Source: Myxococcales bacterium (lineage in GTDB: Bacteria; Myxococcota_A; Polyangia; Polyangiales; Ga0077539). From it: a stretch of 64,000 bases of DNA. The position numbers and the translations under genes are program-made. Under the pieces are notes generated by a model, which saw nothing but the letters and a program-made list of their open reading frames with translations, was not told where the DNA came from and did no database searches. Position 1 is the stretch's first letter, and each line of letters begins with the position of its first letter. The stretch spans positions 207,049-271,048 of the forward strand of contig JAUSAZ010000012.1 of assembly GCA_030652255.1 (NCBI GenBank), in the 5' to 3' direction. Positions 8,580 through 17,738 of this stretch are shown one piece after another.

Positions 8580-9766
8580 CCGACAACTCCCATGTCCCGT
8601 AGACCCGCCAGCTCGGCGGCCCCCATGCCCAGCAGCTCGCCCAGCACCGCGTCGGTGTCGGCGCCCAGCACCGGCGCCGCGCGGAAGCCCTCGCGCACGG
8701 CCTCGCCCGCCCGCAGCGGATCGCCCGCCGCGCGCACCGCGCCCGCCGTCGGGTGCTCCATCGTCGCGATCATCCCTCGCGACAGCACCTGCGGGTCGGC
8801 GCACACCTCGGACACCCGCTGCACCGGCCCCGCGGGCACCCCTTCGGCGTAGAGCCGCGACAGCCAGTGCGCGGTGCCCTCTTCGGACAGGCGTTGTCCG
8901 ATGAGCGACAGCACCGTGTCCATGTGGCTACGCCGCGCGGCGTTGGTGGCGAGGCGCGGGTCGTCCGCCCACTCTGGCCGAGCGAGCGCGCGGCAGAAGC
9001 CCGGCCAGAACGCGTCGGTGAACACCGCCACCACCAGGTGACCGTCGCGCGTCGTGAAGCGCTGATAGGGGACCGCGTGCGCGTGCCCGGAGCCCTGCGG
9101 GCCCATGTCGTCGCCCGCCATCAGCCAGTTGCCCGCGGCGTAGGTCAGCAACCCCACCTGGCAGTCGAGCAGCGACAGGTCGATGAAGCGCCCCACCCCC
9201 GTGCGCTCACGCTCGTAGAGGGCCGCGCTCACCGCGAGCGCCGAGAAGAGCCCTCCGGCGAGGTCGCCCATCGGCACGCCGCAGCGCACGGGCGCGCCCG
9301 CGGGATCGCCCGTCAGCCCCATCATGCCGCCGCGCGCCTGGAGCGTGAGGTCGAAGGCCGGGAGGTCGCGGTCGGGCCCGCTGCGCCCGAAGGCCGTGAT
9401 GCCACACACGATGAGCCGGGGGTTGTCGGCCATGAGGGTGGCGGCGTCGCAGCCGAGGCGCTCGGCCACGCCCGCGCGGAAGTTCTCGACCACCACGTCG
9501 CAGCGCCCGGCGAGCCGACGCAGGAGCGAGCGACCCTCCGGGCGCGCGAGGTCGAGCGCCACCGATCGTTTGCCGCGGTTGACCGAGAGGAAATACACGC
9601 TCTCCCCGCCGACGAAGTGCGGCCCCACCGCGCGGATGTCGTCGCCGGTGCCGGGACGCTCGACCTTCAACACCTCGGCCCCGAGGTCGGCCAGGAGCAT
9701 CGTCCCATAGGGGCCCGCGAGCATCCGGGTGAGGTCGAGCACGCGCACGCCGCGCAGGGCGTTCAT
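8576..9766 (-). CDS. CaiB/BaiF-type (family III) CoA transferase
   Basis: A 396-residue protein with the family III CoA-transferase layout: N-terminal LRGVRVLDLTRMLAGPY and LADLGAEVLKVERP, SVNRGKRSVALDL, VVENFRAG, and the putative catalytic Asp in MGDLAGG (D168), followed by ALYERERTG. It moves CoA between carboxylic acids via an enzyme-anhydride intermediate. In relatives the substrate is formyl-, carnitinyl-, alpha-methylacyl- or succinyl-CoA; none can be chosen here. It overlaps by four bases both the upstream lipoprotein gene and the downstream glutathione transferase gene. Confidence 0.92.
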   Translation of the reverse strand: MNALRGVRVLDLTRMLAGPYGTMLLADLGAEVLKVERPGTGDDIRAVGPHFVGGESVYFLSVNRGKRSVALDLARPEGRSLLRRLAGRCDVVVENFRAGVAERLGCDAATLMADNPRLIVCGITAFGRSGPDRDLPAFDLTLQARGGMMGLTGDPAGAPVRCGVPMGDLAGGLFSALAVSAALYERERTGVGRFIDLSLLDCQVGLLTYAAGNWLMAGDDMGPQGSGHAHAVPYQRFTTRDGHLVVAVFTDAFWPGFCRALARPEWADDPRLATNAARRSHMDTVLSLIGQRLSEEGTAHWLSRLYAEGVPAGPVQRVSEVCADPQVLSRGMIATMEHPTAGAVRAAGDPLRAGEAVREGFRAAPVLGADTDAVLGELLGMGAAELAGLRDMGVVG

Positions 9767-10860
9767 GGGCACATCCGCAGCAGGAAGGAGTACCCCATCG
9801 AGCCCGCCACCGCGTTGCGCTGATACCCGATGAGCGCACCCCCCCAGGGGGACGGCGCCACCACGTCGAGGGCGCGCACCGGGTCGTTGAGCAGGGTGCG
9901 CAGGTCCACATAGCGGGCCTCGTGGTCGTAGTGCAGGGTCACCAGCCGGGCGTCGATCTCCGTGCGCCGGATGCCCAGCACCGTCAGCCCGCGCAGCGCC
10001 CCGGCCTCGTCGATGCCCGGCAGGACGGACGGCCGCTCGATGGCGCCCTCCAGCCGGCGCGGCCGCACCCGCAGCCCCCCGTTGGGGCCCAGCGCCGCGA
10101 ACCAGCTCGCGTGGTTGCCGTCGGTGAAGCTCACCCACGGGCCCGACGGACCGGCGGCGAGCGAGCGCCAGGTCACTACGCCCGCGTCGGCGGACAGCAC
10201 CGCGCGGGAGCGCTCGCGGCAGTCGGCGTCGAGCCACACCGCGGAGAGCCCCGCGGAGGCGCCCGCCACCAGCGCCACGAAGCCCTCGCCCGCGGCGGTC
10301 ACCGCGTCGGGGACGACCCCCCGCGGGCAGCGCACCAGCGCCCCGAGGTCGCCGTCTTCATCGATCAGCACCCGCTCGGTGCCACGCACCGTCTCCAGGA
10401 ACACCGCCGCCGGGCGCGCGCCCACCTCCGGCCGCGCCACCACCGCGAGGCCACCGGAGAGCGCCGCGTCGAGCGAGGCCACCGTGGGGTCGCTGCCATC
10501 GGCCACCCGCACCACCTGCACCGTCGCGTCTTCGCGCGTGGCGAAGGCGACGCGCTGCGTGCCGCGGACCACCGCCAGGGCCGCGCGCCGAAGGCTGTCG
10601 GCGTCGTGGGACAGGGCCAGGGCCTCGCCCGCCACCACCCCGTCGGGGCGCAGGCCGCGGAGGTAGAGGGTGCGGCCGTCGAGGACGAGGGCGCTCCATC
10701 CACGGCCGTTCCAGGCCAGGTGGGGGGTCGGGAGGCCCGGCTGGGTGCCCACCGCGCAGGCGACGCGCGGCGGCGGCCGCAGCCTCGTCGCCCCGCACCC
10801 CGCCAGCGCCGCCAGGGTCAGCGCAGCTGCGATCGAGGAACAAACACCGCGCTCTGCCAT
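9763..10860 (-). CDS. Lipoprotein of unknown function
   Basis: A 365-residue protein with a lipoprotein signal (MAERGVCSSIAAALTLAALAGC). The body is made of short hydrophobic strand repeats of about 45-50 residues (for example LDGRTLYLRGLRPDG, WRSLAAGPSGPWVSFTDG), suggesting a beta-propeller like those of many myxobacterial lipoproteins. It starts inside the end of the alpha-amylase gene (43-base overlap) and its stop overlaps the CoA transferase start (ATGA), so the amylase, this gene, the CoA transferase and the glutathione transferase probably form one transcript. No enzyme motif seen. Confidence 0.72.
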   Translation of the reverse strand: MAERGVCSSIAAALTLAALAGCGATRLRPPPRVACAVGTQPGLPTPHLAWNGRGWSALVLDGRTLYLRGLRPDGVVAGEALALSHDADSLRRAALAVVRGTQRVAFATREDATVQVVRVADGSDPTVASLDAALSGGLAVVARPEVGARPAAVFLETVRGTERVLIDEDGDLGALVRCPRGVVPDAVTAAGEGFVALVAGASAGLSAVWLDADCRERSRAVLSADAGVVTWRSLAAGPSGPWVSFTDGNHASWFAALGPNGGLRVRPRRLEGAIERPSVLPGIDEAGALRGLTVLGIRRTEIDARLVTLHYDHEARYVDLRTLLNDPVRALDVVAPSPWGGALIGYQRNAVAGSMGYSFLLRMCP

Positions 10861-12776
10861 GGTCCCAACGACACCGTCACCTGTCCGCCATTGCCGACGG
10901 TGACCGTGCGGGGCCCGGTGCCCAGGACGTTCACCAGCTCGGTGCCCTCGGGCTGGCTCACGGTCATCGCGCTGCCCCCCGTCGCCGTCGCGCTCGTCTC
11001 CGCCGTGCCGTCCTTGGCGTGGATGGCCACCAGCGCGAAGTTCGCCCCGTCCACGCGCTCGAACGCGAGCATCCCGGCGTCCTGCTCGGCCCCCGTGTGC
11101 GCCGTCGTCCAGCGCACCGAGAAGCTCCCGCGACGGAGCGCGGGGTACGTGCGCCGCGCCGCGATGAGCTGCCGCGTCCACCCGAAGGTGCTCACCGACC
11201 CGTCGCGCCGGGTCTCGTTGGTGGGGAAGCCCGTATCCCACAGGCGCTCGCGGTTGGACGGGTCGTTGCCGCCGCGGAAGTCCTGCTCGGTGCCGTAGTA
11301 GAGGCAGGGAATACCGTCTTCGGTAAGAAGGTAGGTGAGCGCCGCCAGCATCCGCGGGCGGAAGCGCTCGACGTCCGCGGGGTTGTTGCCGTTGACCAGG
11401 CCCGACGAGCAGTCGCGCCCGTCGCCGCGGCGGATGTCGTCCACCACGGTGGGGTTCATCCCATAGAGGAAGCGCGACACGTCATGGTTGTCCATGAAGT
11501 TGACCAGCGCCTGCGTGGGCGGCACCCCGACGCCCTGCGGCTGCGGCATCGCGGAGTAGTTGCGCAGGCGCTCGGTGTAGAGCGCCTCGATGTCGCGGGT
11601 GTTGCCGTTGCCGCACTGGAAGATGTTGTCGAAGACCCGGTACTTCTGCGGGAAGTAGAACACCGAGTCCATCTCGTTGGGGTTGGTGTACGAGCCCACC
11701 AGCCGGTCGTCGCCGTCGAAGGCCTCGCCGAACATGAAGAAGCGCTGCTTGCCCGCCCGCGTCGCGCGCTGCCTGATCTGCGACCCGAAGTACTGCCAGA
11801 ACCCGTGCTCGACGTGCTTGAGCGTGTCGATGCGGAAGCCGTCGATGTCCGTGAGCTCGACCCAGCGCCAGTAGGCCTCGACCATCGCGAGGCGCACCCG
11901 CGGGTCTTCGGTGTTGACGTCCTTGAGGCCGCCCGGGAAGTCCCCGAGGAGGGTCTGCTCGCCGGGCTGGCTGTTGACGTTGTCGTAGGTCGTGATGCGG
12001 CCGCGGCGGTGGTAGCCCTCCGGGCGCGCGAGGATGGCCTGCGAGGGCAGCAGGTCGGAGCGCGGCGGCACCCGGAAGATCTCCGGCATGTTGAGGAAGA
12101 TGACGGGCGCGTCGCCCGCCGGGCCGAGGGAGGTGAAGGCCTGCACCGGGCCGCGGATGTTGTAGTCCGGGTCGTACTCGGTCACCCGCGAGAGGGTGGT
12201 GGAGGCGCCGCCGGGGTTCTGGAAGCCCGACACCTCGCCGCTGCCCCCGAGGAACTCATCGGGCCGGCCGTTGTTGTTGATGTCATAGAAGAACATCTGA
12301 CCCATGTGGTTGGTCACGATGTCGACGATGACCTTGATGCCCCGCGCGTGGCACTCGCGCACGAGGCGGCGGAGCATCGCGAGGTCGCCGAAATGGGGGT
12401 TCGGGAGCGTGAGGTCGGAGGCCCAGTAGCCGTGGTAGCCGTCGAAGCCCGCGTCGGTGTCGACGTTGCGCACGACGGGGGAGATCCAGAGCGTGGTGAC
12501 CCCGAGGCGCTGGAGGTACCCGAGCTGCTGGATGACCCCGAGCCAGTCGCCGCCCTGGTAGCGCCCGAGCGCGCTGCGGTCGACGCGCACGTCGTTGCCC
12601 GTGTCGCCGTCGGCGAAGCGGTCGACCAGGAGCTGGTAGATCACCTCGTCGCGCCAGTCGGTGACGTGCGTCGCCAGCGGCTGCTGGGTGTAGTCGTCGA
12701 TCTCGCCCAGGCACGACGCCCCGCCCAGCAGCGTTCCGACGAGACCCAGCGTCGCGAAGAGTCCTCGAAACCTCAT
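10818..12776 (-). CDS. Lipoprotein alpha-amylase family glycosidase (GH13)
   Basis: A 652-residue secreted enzyme. It starts with a lipoprotein-like signal (MRFRGLFATLGLVGTLLGG, then ASC at 20-22). All four GH13 regions are present: DIVTNHMG (about 153-160), GFRIDTLKH with the nucleophile Asp (about 308-316), FMFGEAFDGD with the acid/base Glu (about 345), and MDNHDVSRF with the transition-state Asp (about 428). A C-terminal beta domain follows. It should cleave alpha-glucans outside the cytoplasm. A TATACG hexamer 11 bases upstream (12793-12788) in the 43-base gap behind the giant gene suggests its own promoter. Confidence 0.94.
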   Translation of the reverse strand: MRFRGLFATLGLVGTLLGGASCLGEIDDYTQQPLATHVTDWRDEVIYQLLVDRFADGDTGNDVRVDRSALGRYQGGDWLGVIQQLGYLQRLGVTTLWISPVVRNVDTDAGFDGYHGYWASDLTLPNPHFGDLAMLRRLVRECHARGIKVIVDIVTNHMGQMFFYDINNNGRPDEFLGGSGEVSGFQNPGGASTTLSRVTEYDPDYNIRGPVQAFTSLGPAGDAPVIFLNMPEIFRVPPRSDLLPSQAILARPEGYHRRGRITTYDNVNSQPGEQTLLGDFPGGLKDVNTEDPRVRLAMVEAYWRWVELTDIDGFRIDTLKHVEHGFWQYFGSQIRQRATRAGKQRFFMFGEAFDGDDRLVGSYTNPNEMDSVFYFPQKYRVFDNIFQCGNGNTRDIEALYTERLRNYSAMPQPQGVGVPPTQALVNFMDNHDVSRFLYGMNPTVVDDIRRGDGRDCSSGLVNGNNPADVERFRPRMLAALTYLLTEDGIPCLYYGTEQDFRGGNDPSNRERLWDTGFPTNETRRDGSVSTFGWTRQLIAARRTYPALRRGSFSVRWTTAHTGAEQDAGMLAFERVDGANFALVAIHAKDGTAETSATATGGSAMTVSQPEGTELVNVLGTGPRTVTVGNGGQVTVSLGPWQSAVFVPRSQLR

Positions 12777-12819
12777 CGGGCGCGCAGCGTATACCCCGCC
12801 GCCCCCGCGAGGGAAGCGC

Positions 12820-15800
12820 TCACCGCAGGAGCGCCCGCGCCACCGCCGCGAGGAGCAGCAGCGCGATCACCACCGCGGCGAGGGTGCGCCGCATCGCACG
12901 GCGGCGCGCGCTCCGCAGGGCCGCGCTCGAGCCCGAGAGGGCCGCGCCGAGGGCCGTGAAGCCGACACCGCCCGCGCGGGAGAGCAGCGCCGCGGCGTCG
13001 TCGAGCGCGCCGCGCGCCACGAGGGCCGTCGCCTGCGCGTCGAGCCGGCGCCCGAGCGCGTCGGCCAGCGCCGCGCCGTCGACGTCGTCGGGGGCCGCGG
13101 CGTGGAGCTCGCGCAGCAGGTCGAGCGCGCGCCCGTCGAGCCCGCGATCGAGCGCGGCGCGGGCGTCCTCCACCAGCGCCCAGGACGACCGCTTGTTGAG
13201 CCGGCGCCCCGCCACGCGCTCGGCCTGCACCAGCTGCGACATGGCGTCGGGCCACCGCAGCGCCGCCCCGCGACCGGCCAGCCGCTGCGCCTCGTAGAGC
13301 TCGCCCCGCTCGGCCATCGCCAGCACGGCGCCGCCCAGCGCGGTCGCGGCGTCGCGGGCGCCGGGGTGGCCAGGGTCCTCCGCGGCGAGGGCGACGAGGC
13401 GGTCGATGGCGGCGTCGAGGGAGTCTGCCGCGACGAGCGCGCGCACCGCGGCGACGGCCGCCTCCGTGGCCGCGTCGAGGGGCGAGCGCCCGGCCCACAC
13501 CTGCCGCCGGGCGCCGTGCACCCAGAGCGTGAAGGGCTCGTCGTTCACCCGCACCTCCAGCCGCCACGCGGGGTAGCGCCACGCCACCACCTGCTGGCGC
13601 ACCACGCGCTGCCCCGGCACCGCGCGGGCGGTCTCCGCCGCCAGCAGGTCGGCGAGGGCGGCCCCGAGGTGGTCGTGCGGCAGCTCGCGGGCGAGCGCCG
13701 ACGGATCGACCGCGTCGGCCTCGACGTGCACCACCGGCGCGGCCTCGCTGCCCGAGACGCCCACCTCCGCGGCGATCGCCTCGGGCAGGCCCACGGCCAC
13801 CACCGCGCGGGCCCGCACCCCGAGCACCGACTGCGACACCCACGGGCGCGTCTCGACCACGCCGTCGGCGCCGCAGGTCGCGCAGGGCGTGTGCCCCTCC
13901 CCCTCGCACCCGCGGCACGCCACCCGGCCGATGGTGCACTGCCCGCACGACACGTCGCCGCGGCCCTCGCAGGCGGGGCAGCGGCGCGTCCCCCCGCCGG
14001 GCACGAGCACCTCGCCGTTGCCGCCGCAGCGACCGCAGCGCGCGCGGCCGTAGCCCCCGCAGCGCGCGCAGACCACCGTCCCGGCGCCGTCACATACCTC
14101 GCAGTGTAATCGCCCCTGCGGGCACCGGGCGGAGGGACCGTCGGTGCATCGGGGGCACGGCTCGCGGCGGGGGCGAAGCGCGAGCGGGGCGTCGACGGTG
14201 AGGCGGTCCCAGGTGTCGACGGGCGCGAGCTCGAGCAGCCACGGGTCGAGGGCGTCGTCCCCCGCGGCGGCGGCCTCGGGGCCCACCTCCACGGCGTCCT
14301 CGCGCTCGTCGACGGACACCACCCGGCGCTCGACAGCGCGCGACTCCAGCCGGGTCGCGACGTGCGCCTCGAAGGCCGGGATCATCGTCACCGCGTCGAC
14401 CACCATCGCCGCCCCGAGCGCGGCGAGCGGGTGCCGCGGACGGGCGCGGGACCAGGCGTCCACCGCGTCGCGCAGGCCCGCGAGCACCGCGTCGTCGACG
14501 CCCTCGTAGGCCACCGCGAGGCGGTCGTGGGCCACCTCGTGGCGGTCGCTGGTGAGCAGCTCCTCGCCCACGTCGTCGGCCGCCTCGGCGCTCGGGTCCT
14601 CGGTGAAGCCCTCGTCCACCGCGGGCTCCTCGATCGCCCCGGCGCGCGCCTCCACGGCCTCCTGCCCGAGGCTCGTCGCCTCCGCGCGCCGCGCCCGCTC
14701 CCTCCCCGACAGGGCCTCGATCTCCGCCTCGGCCGCCGCCTGCTGCTCGGCCCACTCCGCCGCGATGCGCGCCTCCCGCGCCGCGTCCGCGCGCCGCGCC
14801 GACTCCTCCGCCGCCCGCTCGGCCTCGACGCGCCCGGTCTCGCCCTCGGCCAGCGACAGCGCGATGCGGGTCGCCTCCGCCGCGGCGCGCTCGGCCTCGG
14901 CGCGCAGCCCGGCCTCCCGGGTCAGCAGGTCGCCCAGCGTCGCGGTGAGCTCCGCGGCAGCCCGCTCGCGCCGCGCCCGCTCGGCCGCCAGCGCCTCCGC
15001 CGCGCGCTGCACCTCCGCCGCCGCCGCCCGCTCCGCCGCCTGCAGCGCCGCCTCGCGCAGCTCCGCCTCCGAGCGCGCGAGCGCCTGCGCGGTCTCCTGC
15101 TCCGCGGCCCGTCGCGCCGCCGCCCGCCACCGCGCCTCCAGGGCCTCCCCGTCGACCGCCGCCGCCGGGTCGTCGGCCCGCGCCCGCGCGAGGGACAGCT
15201 CGGTCATCGCCCGGGCGTGCTCGGCCTCGGCCAGCGCGCGCTCGGCCTGCATCGCCGCGAGCGCCCGCGCGTGGGAGAGCCTCGCCGCCTCGCGCTCGGC
15301 CTCGATGCGCGCCACCTCGCGGTCGACCTCGCGTCGCAGGGCGTCGCGCGCCGCCGCCCGCTGCGCCGCCTGACGCTCCGCCGCCACCCGCGCGGCCTCC
15401 TGCGCGAGCTGCGACCGGGCCGCCTCCCGCTGCGCCGCGATGCGCTCGCTCTCCTCCAGGAGCTCCCGCTGCCGGGCCCGCCGCGCGGCCTGCGCCGCCT
15501 GGTCCGCGAGGGTCTCCGCCAGCGGCGCCGAAGGGACCGGGCGCCCCGCCGCCAGCAGTGCGTCGCGCACCGCCTCGCGGGTGACCGTCGACCCGGCGGC
15601 GGCGAGCACCCCCAGCGCCGGGGCGTGCCGCGCCGCCCACAGCAGCGCCGTGCCGTGGGTGAGTGGGTCGCCGGGCGCGTCGAGCAGCTCGGCCCACACG
15701 GCGTCGTCGCGCTGCGCCGGGTCGACGCCGACGAAGCCCACCAGCGCGCGCCCGTCGGGTCCGCCGCTCGCCGCGGGGTCGCTCGGGATCACCGTGAGCC

Positions 15801-17637
15801 CGCACAGGAGCGCGCACCGCAGCGCCGCCACCCCGGAGGGCGCCGCGCCCGCGCCGAGCCCGGGGCCCCAGCGGGCCATCGCGTCGCCGACGCTGAAGCC
15901 CGGCACGCCCTCCTGGGCGTGGAAGCGCCGCAGCCACTCGCCCACCAGCCCGAGCGCGAGCGCGGCCTCCAGCACCGCCGGGCCTCGCCGCCACGCGAGC
16001 ACCAGGTCCGCCGGCGCATCGACCGCCACCCCCGCGGCGCCGCGGCCGAGCACCAGCCCCGTGGCGCCGAGCGACCACAGCAGGCGCAGCAGCGCGCCGT
16101 CGTCGGCGATCGCGGGCGGCGGATCGAGCTCCAGCCCGGGCGCCGCCTGGGCGAGCCACGCGTGCAGCTCGCCGCGCAGGTGGGCGTCGCGCAGGGCGCC
16201 CCACGCCGCCGCGGCGCGCGCGGTCGAGCGCAGGTCGCCGATGCCCTCGAAGCGCACCGCCCGCGTGGCTGCGCCCACCTCCACGAAGACCCGCAGCGAG
16301 GCCCGCGGCGCGCGGCGGTACACACCCCGCCAGAAGGCCCCCTCGTCGGCGGCGTGGGCGCGCGGCGCGGCGAGCTCGTCGATCCACGCGGCGTCGCGGC
16401 GGGCCCGGGGGAGCGAGTCCATCCAGGCGAGCAGGGCGCCGTCGCGCCAGCGGTCGAGCGCCTCGGCGCGGGCCTCGGGGCGGCGCAGCACCTCGCGGGC
16501 GAGCGCCGTGGGGTCGGCCACGGGCTTCGCCGCGACCCGCAGCGGCTCGCCCAGCGCCCAGGAGAGCCGCTGCGCCGCGTGGGCCTCGTCGCGGGCGAGC
16601 GCCTCGCAGGCCGCCGCCGCCGCGCCGTGGCCCTCGCGACGAAACCACCCGCCCAGCGCCCTGCCCTGCGCGCGAACCCGCGACGCGTCGAGCCGCCCCG
16701 CGCGCAGGTGCGTGCGGAGCACCTCGGGGGAGGTGACCGGCAGCCCGTCGACGGCGACGCCCTCGCGGCCCATCGCCCAGGCGAGGGTCCAGGCGCCGAT
16801 GACCGCCGCGTCGGTGTCGGCGTTGCGCGCGAGGGCCTCGGACTCCGCGGCGACGGAGACCAGCGCGGCGTCGGCCCGGTTGGCGCGCAGCCACGCCGAG
16901 AGGGCCCCGTCGCGCAGGGCCACCACGGCGTGGGCGACGCTCGCGGCGATCGCGTCGGCGGCGGCGTCCAGGGTGCGGGGCCCGCCGGGGAGCGCGTCGC
17001 AGGGCGACCACGCGACAGATACATCGCTGTGTAAGCTGACCCCGAGCCGGGCCGCGACCGCGCGGGCGAGGTCTGCCGGGAGGCCGCGGCGGGCGGCCTC
17101 GGCGTCGAGGCGCTGGATCTCCGCCGGGAACAGCGCCCGGGCGTCGCCAGCCTCGCGGGTGATGAGGGCTTCGATGGCGCGCTCGTGCCACGCGAGGAGC
17201 TCGGCGAGCGCGGCGCCGGCGAGGTCGCCCCCGCGCTGGAGGGCATCGAGCCGCCGCGCGAGCACCGAGCCGGCGACCTCCGCGCGGGCGCGCCACTCGG
17301 ACCCCCTACGGGTGACCTGGTTGAGCGCGGCGCGCACGAAGGCGAGGCGCTCGGCGAGGTCGGCCGCGGTGGGCGGGCGCGCGGCCAGGTCGGGCTGCGC
17401 GGGGTAGAGCGCGTCGAGCAGCGGGCGGTCGTCCTCGGCGAGGGCCGTGACGGTGCGCAGGTCGTCGTCGCTGACCACCCGGACGGCGCGCGCGAGGGGC
17501 GCGTGGGCGACCTCGTCGAGCTCGAGGAAGGCCTCGTCGTCGCGGGCCTCGGGCAGGTGCGGCGTCGGGTCTTCGGCCGGCGCCGCGGGCCCTTCGGCCT
17601 CCAGCTCCAGGAAGGCCTCGTCGTCGTCGGAGCTCAT
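12820..17637 (-). CDS. 1605-residue coiled-coil, zinc-cluster, tail-anchored protein
   Basis: I do not recognise a family. Order of parts: an acidic N-terminus with DDEAFLELE repeated twice (about 5-42); a long Ala/Arg-rich helical region (60-700); a continuous Ala/Glu/Arg coiled coil (about 707-1002); a region with many CxxC pairs (about 1160-1255: CEVCDGAG, CARCGGYG, CGRCGGNG, CPACEGRG, CRGCEGEG), very like the DnaJ zinc cluster but expanded; a TPR-like helical part (about 1370-1540); and one C-terminal membrane helix with a basic flank (about 1578-1605). The C-tail anchor and missing signal peptide place the bulk in the cytoplasm. It sits between ggt (84 bases upstream) and the amylase gene. 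Two TTA codons, rare here, fall in similar stretches. Confidence 0.85.
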   Translation of the reverse strand: MSSDDDEAFLELEAEGPAAPAEDPTPHLPEARDDEAFLELDEVAHAPLARAVRVVSDDDLRTVTALAEDDRPLLDALYPAQPDLAARPPTAADLAERLAFVRAALNQVTRRGSEWRARAEVAGSVLARRLDALQRGGDLAGAALAELLAWHERAIEALITREAGDARALFPAEIQRLDAEAARRGLPADLARAVAARLGVSLHSDVSVAWSPCDALPGGPRTLDAAADAIAASVAHAVVALRDGALSAWLRANRADAALVSVAAESEALARNADTDAAVIGAWTLAWAMGREGVAVDGLPVTSPEVLRTHLRAGRLDASRVRAQGRALGGWFRREGHGAAAAACEALARDEAHAAQRLSWALGEPLRVAAKPVADPTALAREVLRRPEARAEALDRWRDGALLAWMDSLPRARRDAAWIDELAAPRAHAADEGAFWRGVYRRAPRASLRVFVEVGAATRAVRFEGIGDLRSTARAAAAWGALRDAHLRGELHAWLAQAAPGLELDPPPAIADDGALLRLLWSLGATGLVLGRGAAGVAVDAPADLVLAWRRGPAVLEAALALGLVGEWLRRFHAQEGVPGFSVGDAMARWGPGLGAGAAPSGVAALRCALLCGLTVIPSDPAASGGPDGRALVGFVGVDPAQRDDAVWAELLDAPGDPLTHGTALLWAARHAPALGVLAAAGSTVTREAVRDALLAAGRPVPSAPLAETLADQAAQAARRARQRELLEESERIAAQREAARSQLAQEAARVAAERQAAQRAAARDALRREVDREVARIEAEREAARLSHARALAAMQAERALAEAEHARAMTELSLARARADDPAAAVDGEALEARWRAAARRAAEQETAQALARSEAELREAALQAAERAAAAEVQRAAEALAAERARRERAAAELTATLGDLLTREAGLRAEAERAAAEATRIALSLAEGETGRVEAERAAEESARRADAAREARIAAEWAEQQAAAEAEIEALSGRERARRAEATSLGQEAVEARAGAIEEPAVDEGFTEDPSAEAADDVGEELLTSDRHEVAHDRLAVAYEGVDDAVLAGLRDAVDAWSRARPRHPLAALGAAMVVDAVTMIPAFEAHVATRLESRAVERRVVSVDEREDAVEVGPEAAAAGDDALDPWLLELAPVDTWDRLTVDAPLALRPRREPCPRCTDGPSARCPQGRLHCEVCDGAGTVVCARCGGYGRARCGRCGGNGEVLVPGGGTRRCPACEGRGDVSCGQCTIGRVACRGCEGEGHTPCATCGADGVVETRPWVSQSVLGVRARAVVAVGLPEAIAAEVGVSGSEAAPVVHVEADAVDPSALARELPHDHLGAALADLLAAETARAVPGQRVVRQQVVAWRYPAWRLEVRVNDEPFTLWVHGARRQVWAGRSPLDAATEAAVAAVRALVAADSLDAAIDRLVALAAEDPGHPGARDAATALGGAVLAMAERGELYEAQRLAGRGAALRWPDAMSQLVQAERVAGRRLNKRSSWALVEDARAALDRGLDGRALDLLRELHAAAPDDVDGAALADALGRRLDAQATALVARGALDDAAALLSRAGGVGFTALGAALSGSSAALRSARRRAMRRTLAAVVIALLLLAAVARALLR

Positions 17638-17703
17638 CGGCGGCGCATCTTCGACGGGTCCGGGTTCATCGTGCCCCGAACGAGGCCCACCCCACCAGAA
17701 AGC

Positions 17704-17738
17704 GGCCCGTCGGGTACGTCCCTACCGCCCGGCGGGCC
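17704..17738 (-). terminator. Hairpin at the 3' end of ggt
   Basis: GGCCCGTCGGG (17704-17714) can pair with CCCGGCGGGCC (17728-17738), an 11-bp stem with one wobble pair and a 13-base loop that contains the ggt stop codon. There is no U-tract, so it may stabilise the transcript end rather than act alone as a terminator. Confidence 0.35.

Noticed and set aside
14362-17034. Long plus-strand frame opposite the giant gene
   Set aside because: Low-complexity Arg/Gly/Ala sequence with no start signal; the minus strand has the coiled coil and zinc motifs.
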